A DNA stretch of 15,839 nucleotides from Ectocarpus siliculosus (lineage: Eukaryota > Sar > Phaeophyceae > Ectocarpales > Ectocarpaceae). A program made the position numbers and the translations under genes. Shown piece by piece: positions 1 through 8,297 of the stretch. How positions within the stretch are numbered: the stretch's first letter is position 1; every line of letters begins with the position of its first letter. The DNA is taken from positions 1 to 15,839 of the forward strand of contig FN648536.1 in assembly GCA_000310025.1 (NCBI GenBank). Direction: 5' to 3'. The notes under the pieces are model-generated. The model searched no databases. It had not been told where the DNA came from and saw only the letters and a program-made list of their open reading frames with translations.

Positions 1-1
1 G

Positions 2-694
2 GGAATCAGATGGGACAAGGTGGTAGAGAAGGTTTGGAAGGAGATAGGAGACGAGGAGGAGACGTTGGACACGGAAGGGTTCGGGGGGTTCAAGACGAAA
101 GTCAAGGAGATGCTAGAGAGTAGGGAGGAGGCAACCCTTCGGAAGAAGGTATCAAGCGAAGACCACTTGGAGACATACGGGAGGTTGAAAGAAGGGATAG
201 GGATGAAGAAGTATTTGGACGGCCCCATGGACTATGCGAAAAAGCTGAAATTGCAATTTCGAGTAGGCGATCTGGACTTGCCAGAACGGAGGAAGAGGTA
301 TACCAGCCGTAGGAGAGAGGAAGAGGAGGATAGACACACTTGTCCATGTGGCAAATCGGAGGAGAGTAGACCCCACATAGTTGGGGAGTGTGAGTTGTAC
401 AGGAAGGAAAGAGAGGATCTCGAGGAGGAAATGAGACAGAGAGGGTGTGACATGGACAAGTTTGGTAAATTAGACAACAGCGAAAAAACGATCGCGATAA
501 TTGGGGATAGATGGTGGGCACAAGAGGCCCTAGAGGACGGGGATAACATGTGCAAGAAATTTTTATGGAGTTTGTGGCAGAAACGTAAAGAGCTCCTAAA
601 TGTTGGTGGTGTCTCTAGTACGTGTAGGAACGGTGCTCCGTCTCGAAAGGGACGCGTGGTCAATGGTCAAATGACTACGGCAAGCAACAAATGA
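2..694 (+). CDS. LINE-type retrotransposon protein, C-terminal end (5' part outside window)
   Basis: The frame is open from base 2 to a TGA at 692-694, so this is the C-terminal ~230 residues of a longer protein; no start codon inside the window needs to be invoked. It is highly charged (Lys/Glu/Arg-rich). A C-x-C-x8-H-x4-C cluster (Cys codons 341 and 347, His 374, Cys 389) sits in a context of the form C-P-C-G...H-I-V-G-E-C-E-L-Y. It is preceded by a basic helix with LQFRVGDLDLPERRKR. That arrangement is typical of the zinc-binding segment downstream of the reverse transcriptase in non-LTR retrotransposons, where it is thought to help bind RNA or target DNA. The catalytic RT and endonuclease would lie upstream, beyond base 1. 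Family recognition is by pattern only; the LINE clade is not identified. No disabling lesion is seen in the visible part. Confidence 0.7.
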   Translation, partial: GIRWDKVVEKVWKEIGDEEETLDTEGFGGFKTKVKEMLESREEATLRKKVSSEDHLETYGRLKEGIGMKKYLDGPMDYAKKLKLQFRVGDLDLPERRKRYTSRRREEEEDRHTCPCGKSEESRPHIVGECELYRKEREDLEEEMRQRGCDMDKFGKLDNSEKTIAIIGDRWWAQEALEDGDNMCKKFLWSLWQKRKELLNVGGVSSTCRNGAPSRKGRVVNGQMTTASNK

Positions 695-861
695 GTACCC
701 CCCCCCCCCTCTCCGTCCCCCCGGCGGAATGTTCGCAAACACAGCTATCGAAAACAAAAAAGGTGAGAGTGCTCCATTAAATACACCAGGTGCACTACAA
801 ACGCTGCCAGCGGCAAAAAAGGCGAGCAGCTTTGCAGGTGAAGATAACCAGCCATAACTAT

Positions 862-883
862 CTGCCGAGCGGTGTCTCGGCAG
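862..883. repeat. Perfect 8-bp hairpin
   Basis: CTGCCGAG (862-869) and CTCGGCAG (876-883) form a perfect stem around the 6-nt loop CGGTGT. It lies ~170 bases after the LINE stop codon. It could be an RNA structure in the LINE 3' UTR, where some LINE reverse transcriptases recognise a stem-loop, or simply flanking DNA. Confidence 0.6.
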
Positions 884-1718
884 GCGTGGCGTTCGTCCTC
901 CATCTTCCAAGTCCTCCTGTTCCTCCCCCGGGGGGAGCTTCGTCCATAAGGAGGAGCTGCCTTTCACCGCACGGCGCGGCATGCCGCTAGGCCTGCCTGC
1001 GTGCCCAGCGCAACAGCGCGAAAAGCGTTTCCGTAAAACAGGAGTGGCGGGGGACCCGGTCCGATTGTTGGGCTCACGCCGCGGGAGACGCTTTTCTGGT
1101 AGACAACCAGTAGAGACAAAAACAGTTAAAGTGCTTTTCCGCTACACGAGTTCCATTCCCCCTCTCCGTTTCAGCCTTGATATGCCAAAGACGAGTTGTA
1201 TTCTTTCCGACCTTGCCGCATGGGCATACGCATGCTTCTTCTTCCTCTTCGACCCTGCTGCCCGAATAGTATGTCCGTCGGCGAGCCTTGCGCCCCTAAG
1301 GTCTTGAAGCCTGTTCTCGCCATCTATTGGGGCCCTTTTACGCATGCTTTCCGTCCCCACCCATTCTCGCGACGTCCCGTACATCTCTAAGGCGTTCTTC
1401 TTCGTACTGCTTTCGTCCCTGGCGCTACATAGCCTTCACCTCACTGTCAAAACTTTCCAAGCAGCTTCCCTAGCTTTGCATGGTGGGTGCGCTAGGTAAC
1501 GTTCTCCGTCAACCTACAGAGTTAGTAGAATAGTTGTGCTCGCGTCACACTCTGCCCCTAGGTTTAACCTTGAGAGAGAGAGGAGCAACCTCGTCGCCAC
1601 ATAAAGGTCCAGAATAAATCAACACGAAACTTTCCAGGGAGAGCTGATGTTACTGACAAGGGCAGACCTATTCTACGCGATAACTCGCAAACATAAAAAA
1701 TCCAAACACCAACTAATA

Positions 1719-1766
1719 GGACACATGCAACAGCATGTTCCTGGACACATGCGACAGTATGTTCCT
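1719..1766. repeat. 24-bp direct tandem dimer
   Basis: Two adjacent copies of a 24-bp unit starting GGACACATGC (1719-1742 and 1743-1766) differ at two positions. A partial third start (GGACAC) follows at about 1771. The repeat ends ~170 bases before the candidate ATG at 1934, so it could lie in the promoter or 5' UTR of that gene. Confidence 0.75.
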
Positions 1767-1870
1767 TTCGGACACCTGACTCCCGCACACGACAGAAACA
1801 CACGGATGCATGAATATGGAGACCAGGTTTCGTTCCACGAAACAATCAACGAGCATAGTCTTTCTTTGAT

Positions 1871-1879
1871 TTTATATTT
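1871..1879 (+). promoter_or_regulatory. Possible TATA-like element upstream of candidate exon 1
   Basis: TTTATATTT lies ~55 bases before the ATG at 1934 in a locally AT-rich stretch. The spacing would allow a short 5' UTR. This rests on base composition only and the element could be incidental. Confidence 0.25.
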
Positions 1880-1933
1880 TCTAAAACAACGAGGAGAATA
1901 ACGATAATCATCATCCCATTCGTAATAGATACA

Positions 1934-1982
1934 ATGGCTGCCTTGGAAAAAAACAGCGCCGATCGTGGGTCATCGTCTCTAG
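1934..1982 (+). CDS. Candidate exon 1 of a split host gene
   Basis: The ATG at 1934 is in a good eukaryotic context (A at -3, G at +4). It opens 16 codons (MAALEKNSADRGSSSL) plus one base, ending exactly at a strong 5' splice site, CTAG|GTAAGG. The exon therefore ends in phase 1. The next exon with a matching phase that I can find is at 9606-9884, which would add a short hydrophilic N-terminus to a membrane protein. The + strand copia element begins only 35 bases into the presumed intron. Read through without splicing, the frame would run into the LTR and stop. With the element removed, it would stop a little past the insertion site, which favours splicing. The exon is short and has no homology signal of its own, so the call rests on ATG context, donor and phase agreement. 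Confidence 0.45.
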
Positions 1983-1988
1983 GTAAGG
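1983..1988 (+). other. 5' splice donor of candidate intron 1
   Basis: GTAAGG directly after AG gives AG|GTAAGG, close to the general eukaryotic donor consensus. The presumed intron extends to the acceptor at 9604-9605. Without the copia insertion it would be ~1.3 kb. Confidence 0.45.
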
Positions 1989-2012
1989 TGTCTCTGTTGA
2001 TCTTTTTAGAAC

Positions 2013-2017
2013 ATTTC
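2013..2017. repeat. Target site duplication, left copy (ATTTC)
   Basis: ATTTC directly precedes the 5' LTR and is repeated exactly at 8293-8297 after the 3' LTR. Five base pairs is the usual duplication size for Ty1/copia integrases. Confidence 0.93.
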
Positions 2018-2278
2018 TGTTTGTGGTACTTTGGATGTGTGTCCGATCTACATGCGTTGTATGCGCCTGATGGGGGGTACGTGAATGGGTATGAAGTGTA
2101 TGGGGGGTAGGAGAAGACCCCTGGTGCTGGAGAGAGAAAGAACCCACGAGCTCACTTGCCTGAGGGGCTTGCGTGACGAATATATACAATACGTGGTCCT
2201 TTTTTATCAGCTGTTCCTGGGATAACATAGTCCACAGTCTCAACACCACAGACCGCTGAGGGCGGCAGTGCACTAACA
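2018..2278 (+). repeat. 5' LTR of + strand copia element
   Basis: 261 bp, TGTT...AACA, about 98% identical to 8032-8292. It contains a TATA-like motif (TATATA at 2181-2186) preceded by TGACGAA, suiting a U3 promoter. No canonical AATAAA signal is visible. Confidence 0.95.
2181..2186 (+). promoter_or_regulatory. Candidate TATA box in 5' LTR
   Basis: TATATA lies ~95 bases before the LTR end, with a CRE-like TGACG just upstream. The same motif is conserved in the 3' LTR at 8195-8200. Promoter function is inferred from position and motif only. Confidence 0.45.
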
Positions 2279-2302
2279 CGATATCGTGGAGCCTAGCTAG
2301 GC
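2277..2302 (+). other. Leader palindromes at LTR/primer-site junction
   Basis: Two perfect 12-bp palindromes lie 2 bp apart: CACGATATCGTG (2277-2288, straddling the LTR end) and GCCTAGCTAGGC (2291-2302). I could not match a standard initiator-Met or other tRNA 3' end to a primer-binding site here. A TGG at 2287-2289 could start one, but it sits 8 bases from the LTR and the following bases are unfamiliar. Confidence 0.6.
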
Positions 2303-2319
2303 CAGGTGTTGGTACAGCG

Positions 2320-4380
2320 ATGACTGAAAGAGAGAGAGAGTTTGAAGAAGGAATGAAGAAAGCGGAAGCCGAGAATGCGGAGTTACGGAGGAAACTTGAG
2401 GAGGCAGAGGAGCGCATTTCAGCGGGGGATGCTACTAGAGATAGGGTGGATGGCGCTGGGTATGCGTCGGGGTATTATAGGGGTGGAGCAGCCGGGGGGG
2501 CGGACACCTTTGGAGCCGGGGGAGCGGCTACTTCTTTTCGAGATGGTCCAGTGCAACAGCAGTACAGGGGCCGCAAGCCACCAGTGTACGACGGCAACTT
2601 CCCGCTCTTCAAGACGATATTCGAGGTCTTCCTCGCCGGCGAAGATCTTGGGCACCCACTCACTCCGCCGGCGAGTCCTGATCAACGCATCTGGCTCATC
2701 CACACCTCCAGGAGCGAGAACATCAGATTCCACAGTGAGAAGCGTGTGCGTGATCACGAGCGTGCTTTCGATTGCTTGAGGCGAGCCACGAAGGGGGCGA
2801 AATTCCAATCGACAATTCTTGCTGTAGGGAATGTGTCGGGGGCATGGGAGGCTGCCCAGTAGTTTTGTCTTCCGATGAGTAGCTCTGAGAAGGAGGCCCT
2901 GAAGTTGTCTCTCGCTAACATGAAGATGCAGCTCGGAGAGGACCCGCAAGACTACTTTCTGAGGTTTAACAAAGTGCTGAATACGCTTCGCGCTGTCAAC
3001 GGTTATGAAATCCCGGAAAGTGAGGTCCTTGCGACTTTACGTAGAAGCCTCTCGGCAGACTACGAACAGGTCAAGACCGTGCTTCATGCATGATCACACG
3101 CTCACACGCAGAAGCTTGGAGATTCTTGTGCGTAGCCACCACGTTGAGAAAAATCTCGGTGATCGTGCGCAGCGGACGGCTGCGCCGGCTGGCGACCCGC
3201 ACGCTCTCCGTTTACGGTAACGGTAACGGCGGCGGCGGCGGCGGCGGCAGCGGTGGTGGTCCGCAGCGGAGGACCGGTGGGTTTTCCCAAGGCAGACAAC
3301 AGGGTAGAGATGGGCAGCAGCAGCCGGGGTGGGGAGGGGGAACTCAGGGAGAGTACAACGGGGGCTATCGCCCGCAGCAGCAGCAGCCGCAACAGTCGTT
3401 TCATCAGCAGGCGCCGCAGCAGCAGTATCAACGGAGATTCCCTCAGCATGTGCCGCAGCAGTCGTTTCAGCAGCAGCAGCCCCAGCAGCAGCAGCAGCCC
3501 CAGCAGTTCACTCCCGCGATGGCGATGGGCTTCGTTCCGGGTGGCCCCAGGGACCCCGGGCGGAACGCAGCGTGGCCGCAGGAGGCGTCCCCCATTCCCC
3601 CGGGATCACCGATGTGCGCCGTGCCCATGTGTGGTCGCTGCGGTCATGTCGGGCACACGGCCATCATCTTCCAGGCTCCTCCGCGATTTTATGGTAGGTG
3701 TTCTATTTGTGGTGAACCCGGTCACACGGCGCGCAACTGCAAATTTAACACGTCCAACAATCTGCAGCAGCCGCCGCGCCAACACGCGGCGGCCAACACG
3801 TCTCAGGCACCCCACCTCAACGCCGTAAAGCCCCCACCTTACCAGCCTTTCTCGCAGCAGCCTTTCCCCCAGCACTCCCATTTCAACAGCGCGGAGCCGG
3901 GGTATTCGGCAAGTTGTGTAGACGGGTCGATAGCGCACCATTGGCCCGTGTCGGCGCCTCTTCCGCAGCAGCACCTTGCCGTGGTACATCAGGATGGTTC
4001 CAGCGGAGGTGTGCAGCCATGGCAGGGTTCCGGCGGCAGTGGCTATGGTGGTGTGCCCCAGCAGCAGCAGCCGGAAAAGCAGCTTGGCTCGGTGGGTGGA
4101 GCCGGTAGTGGGGTCCGGTTTTCTGTGGGTGATGGGCAGCACGAGCCGCAGCAGCAGCTGCAACAGCAGGAGGGCCGCGCGTGGGGGGATGCTTCCGGCG
4201 TGGATACACAGGTCAGTGGCGGTGAGGGTGAATGCGTTGATGGAGTAGGGGGGGATGGTCATGCCGGTTCGTACGGCACAGTACAGCCGGTAGGTCCCCC
4301 CCCCGATCGTAATGCTCTTCACGTTTTCTGCCAACACCGTCACCCTGTAGCGTATCCGCCGGGCCCCGTCCCCACTTTGC
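2320..4380 (+). pseudogene. gag: Degenerate Gag of + strand copia element
   Basis: ATG at 2320 opens a charged, heptad-like coiled coil (about residues 3-33), then a Gag N-domain motif (PPVYDGNFPLFKTIFEVFL). A TAG at 2860-2862 interrupts the capsid-like domain. The same frame resumes with the copia Gag core (EDPQDYFLRFNKVLNTLRA) to about 3085. The frame then shifts by one (LEILVRSHHVEKNLGDRA) and shifts again near 3210 into a long frame. That frame holds a Gly run, a Gln-rich region (about 3310-3520) and two zinc knuckles. The first knuckle (Cys 3630, Cys 3639, His 3654) has Phe at 3669 where the last Cys is expected. The second (Cys 3699, Cys 3708, His 3723, Cys 3738) is a perfect C-x2-C-x4-H-x4-C. 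In intact elements Gag forms the virus-like particle and the knuckles bind RNA. This copy cannot make a full Gag without recoding. Confidence 0.85.
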
Positions 4381-5030
4381 TGTCGGCGTCTGGACGTACC
4401 GACTGGTGGGTTGGTGATAGTGCCGCGTCTACCCACAGCACTAGCAGCACCGACTTCGTGTACAACTTGCGCCCGCCTTTGATCGCTGAACGATATATCG
4501 ATGTTGCCACCGGTGACCCCGCTGAAGTCATTGGGTACGGTTCGCTAGACCTAGTGCTGCGTGGCGACCACGGCGACGTTCGTATCACCCTGCACGACGT
4601 TGCCGTTGTTCCTCGCCTTGCTTACCACCTGATGTCGTTTAACGTCATGCAAGAGGCCTTCGAGATCACCCTCTTCGACGCCGGTTCTCGCATGCTAGAC
4701 GGCCGCATAAAATTCCTCAAGACGAAGCATGGAAATTACGCGCAGGCCACCCGTGTTCCCCCCCTCGTTGATGCCCGCACCGCCCGCGTCGGCGCCGCTG
4801 GCCGCTGGGGTGCCGTTCATTTCGGTGGCGGTCACAACGGCGGCGGCGGCGGCGGCGGCGGCCTCACTGGTGGTGGAGGCGTTGGGGGTGGCGGCGGCCA
4901 CAGCGGCGGGGGTAACAGGGGCGGCGGTGGTGATGTTGGAAACGATGGCGGCGGCGGCATCGGCGGCGACGGCAACGGCGGTGGGGGCGGCAGCAGCTGC
5001 GACGGCGCTGGACGCGGATCGGCGTTAGCT
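4381..5030 (+). pseudogene. pol: Copia protease and glycine-rich spacer
   Basis: This continues in the same frame as the zinc knuckles, so Gag and Pol are a single polyprotein as usual in copia. WWVGDSAASTH (Asp codon 4416-4418) occupies the place of the retropepsin active site. The family usually has D-S/T-G-A, and here the Gly is Ala. Downstream hydrophobic strands (VIGYGSLDLVL, VAVVPRLAYHLMSFNVM) match copia protease layout. About 4825-5020 then encodes a Gly-rich spacer of roughly 65 residues with GGN/GGC codon runs, much longer and simpler than the usual link to the integrase zinc domain. The protease would cut the polyprotein inside the particle; activity of this variant is doubtful. 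Confidence 0.8.
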
Positions 5031-6060
5031 CTCATGCGCCCAAGTATGCCGCTCGCAATGGATATTAACGATCTCCACGTTGCACTCGGCCATGCCCACG
5101 ACGACCTCATTCGCGAGACTGCGCGGCAGATGGGCATCAAGCCGACGGGGAAGAGGGTGTTCTGCGGCGGGTGTGCTGTTGGCAAGGGTATTCGAAAGGC
5201 TATTGCTGGACTACCTCGTCTACCGCTGTTCGTCCACTCCAGCGTTTTTTCGCCGATCTGGCGGGGCCGCTCCCGCGTTCGGCCGGCGGCTCCACCTACG
5301 TCATGTGCATCGTCGACGACTACACCAACTTCGGCGTTCTGAAGTTTCTCAAGGACAAGAGCGCCCCCGTCGTCTGCAAAGCACTCCGCGAGTTTTTCGT
5401 CTCTCTCCAGGGTCTGCGCTCCGTCCACGGCAACTTCCAGCTGCTTCGCACGGACAACGGTCGCGAGTTTCTCAACGAGCTCGTCGACGACCTCCTCCTT
5501 GAGTTCGGCATCACGCGGGAGCTCACCTCGCCGGACGGGGGCCAAAAGCGCAACGGCAAGGTGGAGCGCCGGATCGGCCTCGTCCGGGAAGGGGGGCGAG
5601 CGGCGGTGGAGGAAGCTGTGAACCTGTTCCCCGACACCCAGTTCCCGACGAAGGCCCTCGACTTCAACGCCATCTACCCGGAGGCTTTTGCGTGGATGTC
5701 TGACTGCATTAACGTCCTCGCACGGCTTGACCAGAAGCCGCACATGCTGTGCCCGTATGAAATGCTCTACGGCAAGCGTCCTCTTCGCGCCCCGCTGCCG
5801 TTTCTGATGCCGGGCTTCCACCATGCCCGGCGCTCCTCCAAGATCAAGGCCAAAGCGGAACGTTGCTTCTATCTCAACAGCGGCGCCGGTCACTCGCGGG
5901 ACTCGTACAAGGTTATCTTCACCTCGGGCTTCGCGGGTTACACCACAGACGTCGTCTTCGGGTACAGCAGACGCCCGCGCTTCACCGGTGTGGTGGCGAC
6001 ATACGGCGGTGGAGCCGCGCGGGATCCGTGGGCAGACGGCGGTCTTGACAAGGGGATCGC
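5031..6060 (+). pseudogene. pol: Copia integrase with intact DDE residues, frameshifted at N-terminus
   Basis: The pre-integrase HHCC zinc domain is present (His 5076 and 5091, Cys 5163 and 5172; motif VFCGGCAVGKG). A one-step frameshift between about 5190 and 5245 moves the catalytic core to another frame, ending at a TGA at 6182-6184. The core keeps Asp at 5255 (FADLAGP), Asp at 5453 (RTDNGREF) and Glu at 5564 (GKVERRIGL), with 36 residues between the last two, close to DD35E. The copia-type C-terminal block follows (PYEMLYGKRPL, KAERCFYLN). Integrase joins the cDNA to host DNA and makes the 5-bp duplication. All catalytic residues survive, but the zinc domain and core are not in one frame. 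Confidence 0.87.
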
Positions 6061-7280
6061 GGGCGTTTCCAGCGGCGGTGGCGGCGGCGTAGGCGGCGGG
6101 GGGGGCGGCAGCAGCGGCAGCAGCAGCGTCGTCCGAAAGGTTGTGGCTCTCTCTCTCAGGGAAAGTTGTCAAGCTTGCCCGTAGCCTGTATGGCTTGAAG
6201 CAAGCGTCCCGCATGTGGCATTACCATTGGCTCCGAGCAATGAAGCGCCTTGGGTTTGAGCAGTGTGCTGCGGATGCTTGTGTCATGCGTCTGATCGAGA
6301 ACGGTGTTGTGACAATGGTAGCTGTGGTGCACGTCGACGACATTTTCTCCATCGGGACTAAGCTTAGGTGCGATCAGTTTGGAAGAGACTTGAACGCTTT
6401 CGTCCCGATCAAGAACCTTGGAGAGCTGAGTTTGTACGCGGGTATTCGGTTTTCTCGCGACCGCGCGGGTGGCACGATTACGTTGCACCAGGAGACGTTT
6501 GCGAGGAACTTGGTTGAGAAGTTCGGTGTCACACGCAACAAGGAGACTCCCATGGTAGTAGGCTTGAAGCTTGAGGATTTTGACGATGCAGAGCCTGATG
6601 TTCTTGAGCCTTTTCGGTCTTTGGTAGGACACTTGATGTGGCTGGCGAATCAGACTCGCCCGGACATCCTCAACGCAGTGCGAGCTGTGGCGAGGTATGC
6701 CCACGCCCCCAAGATGGTGCATTGGCGTGCAGCTTTGCATGTTCTCATGTATGTCAGGTTCACGGTCGGGCTTGGTATCACGTATCAGCGGGGGGCGGAG
6801 GGCGGTGTCTCGTTGGAACTCTTCGTTGACTCCGATTACGCGAGCAACGCGACGGACCGGCGGTCGGTTTCTGGAGCGGTTGTGATGTGTGCGGGTGCCT
6901 GTGTCTCGTTTTTGTCGCGAACGCAGAAGAGTGTTACACTTTCTTAGACTGAAGCCGAGTATGTTGCGATGGGCGACGGTTTCAAGGAAGCGATTTTCTT
7001 GCGCTATCTCTGGAGTTTTATCTTTCCAGATGAGCGCATCGGGTGCACTAGAGTTCACGAGGATAACATGGGGGCCCTTCACTTGGCCAACAACCCGGTC
7101 ACCACCCCCAACTCTAAGCACATAGACATCCGTCGCCATTTCATTCGGGAGCGGGTGGCACGCAAGCAGTTTAAGGTGGTCCACGTTGCGTCTGCTTTGC
7201 AGCACGCCGATTTTATGACCAAACCACTGCACAGGGCGGCATTCTGCTTTGACCGTGATTTTGTGATGAACATCAAGTAA
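6061..7280 (+). pseudogene. pol: Truncated reverse transcriptase plus RNase H of + strand copia element
   Basis: A Gly/Ser-rich spacer (6061-6130) runs almost directly into VVKLARSLYGLKQASRMW, a motif from the middle of copia RT. The fingers and the palm strand with the first catalytic Asp, present in the - strand relative, are missing. I estimate ~450-500 bp deleted near 6135. A CT repeat at the junction (about 6146-6160) also puts the frame out. The second catalytic motif (HVDD, 6330-6341) and the rest of RT are well kept. RNase H retains VDSDYASN, TEAEY, HEDN and the HIDIRRHFIRE end, but a TAG at 6945-6947 falls just before TEAEY; the same frame continues to TAA at 7278-7280. No active RT can come from this copy. 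Confidence 0.9.
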
Positions 7281-8020
7281 CGTCCCTGAGTTAATCGATA
7301 GCAATTTTTTTTTTCTTTGCAGCGGCGTTTGTCTCTTCTTGCTGTCTGTGCATCTGCAATCATGGGGGGGAATGTCATGTGTGACTATGATTACAGAGTG
7401 CATGCACATCAATTGATATTTTTGTTGTTTCTCCTATGTTTTTGGACATGTCTCAGCAGGGGGGCTGTTCACGTGAAGATATAACGTTGGGAGGATAGTT
7501 TCTTGGGATGTCACAGCAGGGGGGCTGTATGCATGGATGGATGTCTTTTGCTTTGTTTTCTATCGTTTCTTGGACAATAACAATGGCATCGATTTGCGGT
7601 TGCGCGCTGTTTAGGGATTGGTCCTTGGACATTATCTTGGAGGAGGGGTTTGACGTATTTTGACGATTAATGGTTGGGGCCAATGTTCTTTCCGAATTCT
7701 CGTTTTGATTGGTCAAGAAGTTGAGTTTTTGTTTTGTTTGAGGATTTGGTATTCAACGCTCTTGAAGCTGTTTTTCCAGAAAATGTTTGTGTCGTTCCAA
7801 CGTTTTTTCTGATGTAACACGAATAATTCTTGGGTGTTTTTTCCGAGGATGATTCTTTTGTGTCAACGGTTTGAGATTATGTCTAGGGACGAGTGCATTG
7901 GATTCGTGAATAAACTGATGGAGACGCTTTGTGTTAAATGCGTGATCAGTTTTTGTAGAGGATGTTTCTCAAGTGGTTATTTGCGTTTTTGCATTGGTTG
8001 GGAGATCGTACGGCATATCA
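7281..8020 (+). other. Long T/G-rich 3' non-coding region of + strand element
   Basis: About 740 bases between the pol stop and the polypurine tract have no credible coding frame. The region is T- and G-rich. It carries two near-identical cassettes containing CAGCAGGGGGGCTGT (7454-7468 and 7514-7528, 60 bp apart) and a further G-run at 7364-7370 followed by AATGTCATGT. These look like extra polypurine/LTR-edge motifs. Confidence 0.7.
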
Positions 8021-8031
8021 AGTAGGGGGGC
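8021..8031 (+). other. Polypurine tract of + strand element
   Basis: AGTAGGGGGGC lies directly before the TG that starts the 3' LTR at 8032. This is the expected site for the plus-strand DNA primer. Confidence 0.85.
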
Positions 8032-8292
8032 TGTTTGTGGTACTTTGGATGTGTGTCCGATCTACATGCGTTGTATGCGCCTGATGGGGGGTACGTGAAT
8101 GGGTATGAAGTGTATGGGGGGTAGGAGAAGACCCCTTGTGCTGGGGAGAGAAAGAGCCCACGAGCTCACTTGCCTGAGGGGCTTGCGTGACGAATATATA
8201 CAATACATGGTCCTTTTTTATCAGCTGTTCCTGGGATAACATAGTCCCCAGTCTCAACACCACAGACCGCTGAGGGCGGCAGTGCACTAACA
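8032..8292 (+). repeat. 3' LTR of + strand copia element
   Basis: 261 bp collinear with 2018-2278 at a constant offset of 6014, with three transitions, two transversions and no indels. It begins TGTT, ends AACA, and has TATATA at 8195-8200. Confidence 0.95.
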
Positions 8293-8297
8293 ATTTC
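8293..8297. repeat. Target site duplication, right copy (ATTTC)
   Basis: Exact copy of 2013-2017, directly after the 3' LTR. Confidence 0.93.

Larger units (their letters stand above)
695..1933. other. Non-coding interval between LINE end and candidate exon 1
   Basis: No frame here looks like a conserved protein. The first part (C-run at 700-711, A-rich stretch 751-763) is probably LINE 3' UTR and tail, but no clear poly(A) or terminal duplication marks its end. Positions 1130-1420 are pyrimidine-rich on the + strand. A 9-bp inverted repeat (GAAAAGCGT 1020-1028, ACGCTTTTC 1088-1096) is present. The last ~300 bases probably hold the promoter and 5' UTR of the gene starting at 1934. Confidence 0.5.
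2018..8292 (+). mobile_element. Complete but degenerate Ty1/copia LTR retrotransposon
   Basis: This 6275-bp element has 261-bp LTRs beginning TGTT and ending AACA, flanked by a perfect ATTTC target duplication. Internal order is Gag, zinc knuckles, protease, integrase, reverse transcriptase, RNase H. Integrase before RT defines Ty1/copia rather than Ty3/gypsy. The reading frame is broken by TAG stops at 2860-2862 and 6945-6947 and by shifts near 3085, 3210 and 5220-5245, and RT has lost its N-terminal half near 6135. It cannot encode its own functional enzymes but keeps both LTRs. The LTRs differ at 5 of 261 positions (2123/8137, 2131/8145, 2142/8156, 2193/8207, 2234/8248) with no indels, so insertion is fairly recent. 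It lies in the sense direction inside the presumed intron 1 of the gene begun at 1934. Confidence 0.95.

Noticed and set aside
596-1384. Antisense frames at 596-982 and 1142-1384 as genes
   Set aside because: They have no domains or splice context. The composition follows the pyrimidine-rich + strand.
3227-3250. GGC-repeat run, and CTG runs near 15442-15462, as possible microsatellite loci of their own
   Set aside because: They are coding repeats inside Gag/Pol spacers, already explained by Gly and Gln tracts.
4832-6214. 460-codon antisense frame across the + element integrase
   Set aside because: It is the complement of GC-rich integrase and Gly-repeat codons. The + frames carry the DDE and HHCC motifs.
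7448-7528. G-rich repeats as a CRISPR-like or G-quadruplex array
   Set aside because: There are only two copies with one spacer. Similarity to the element's own polypurine tract is the simpler explanation.
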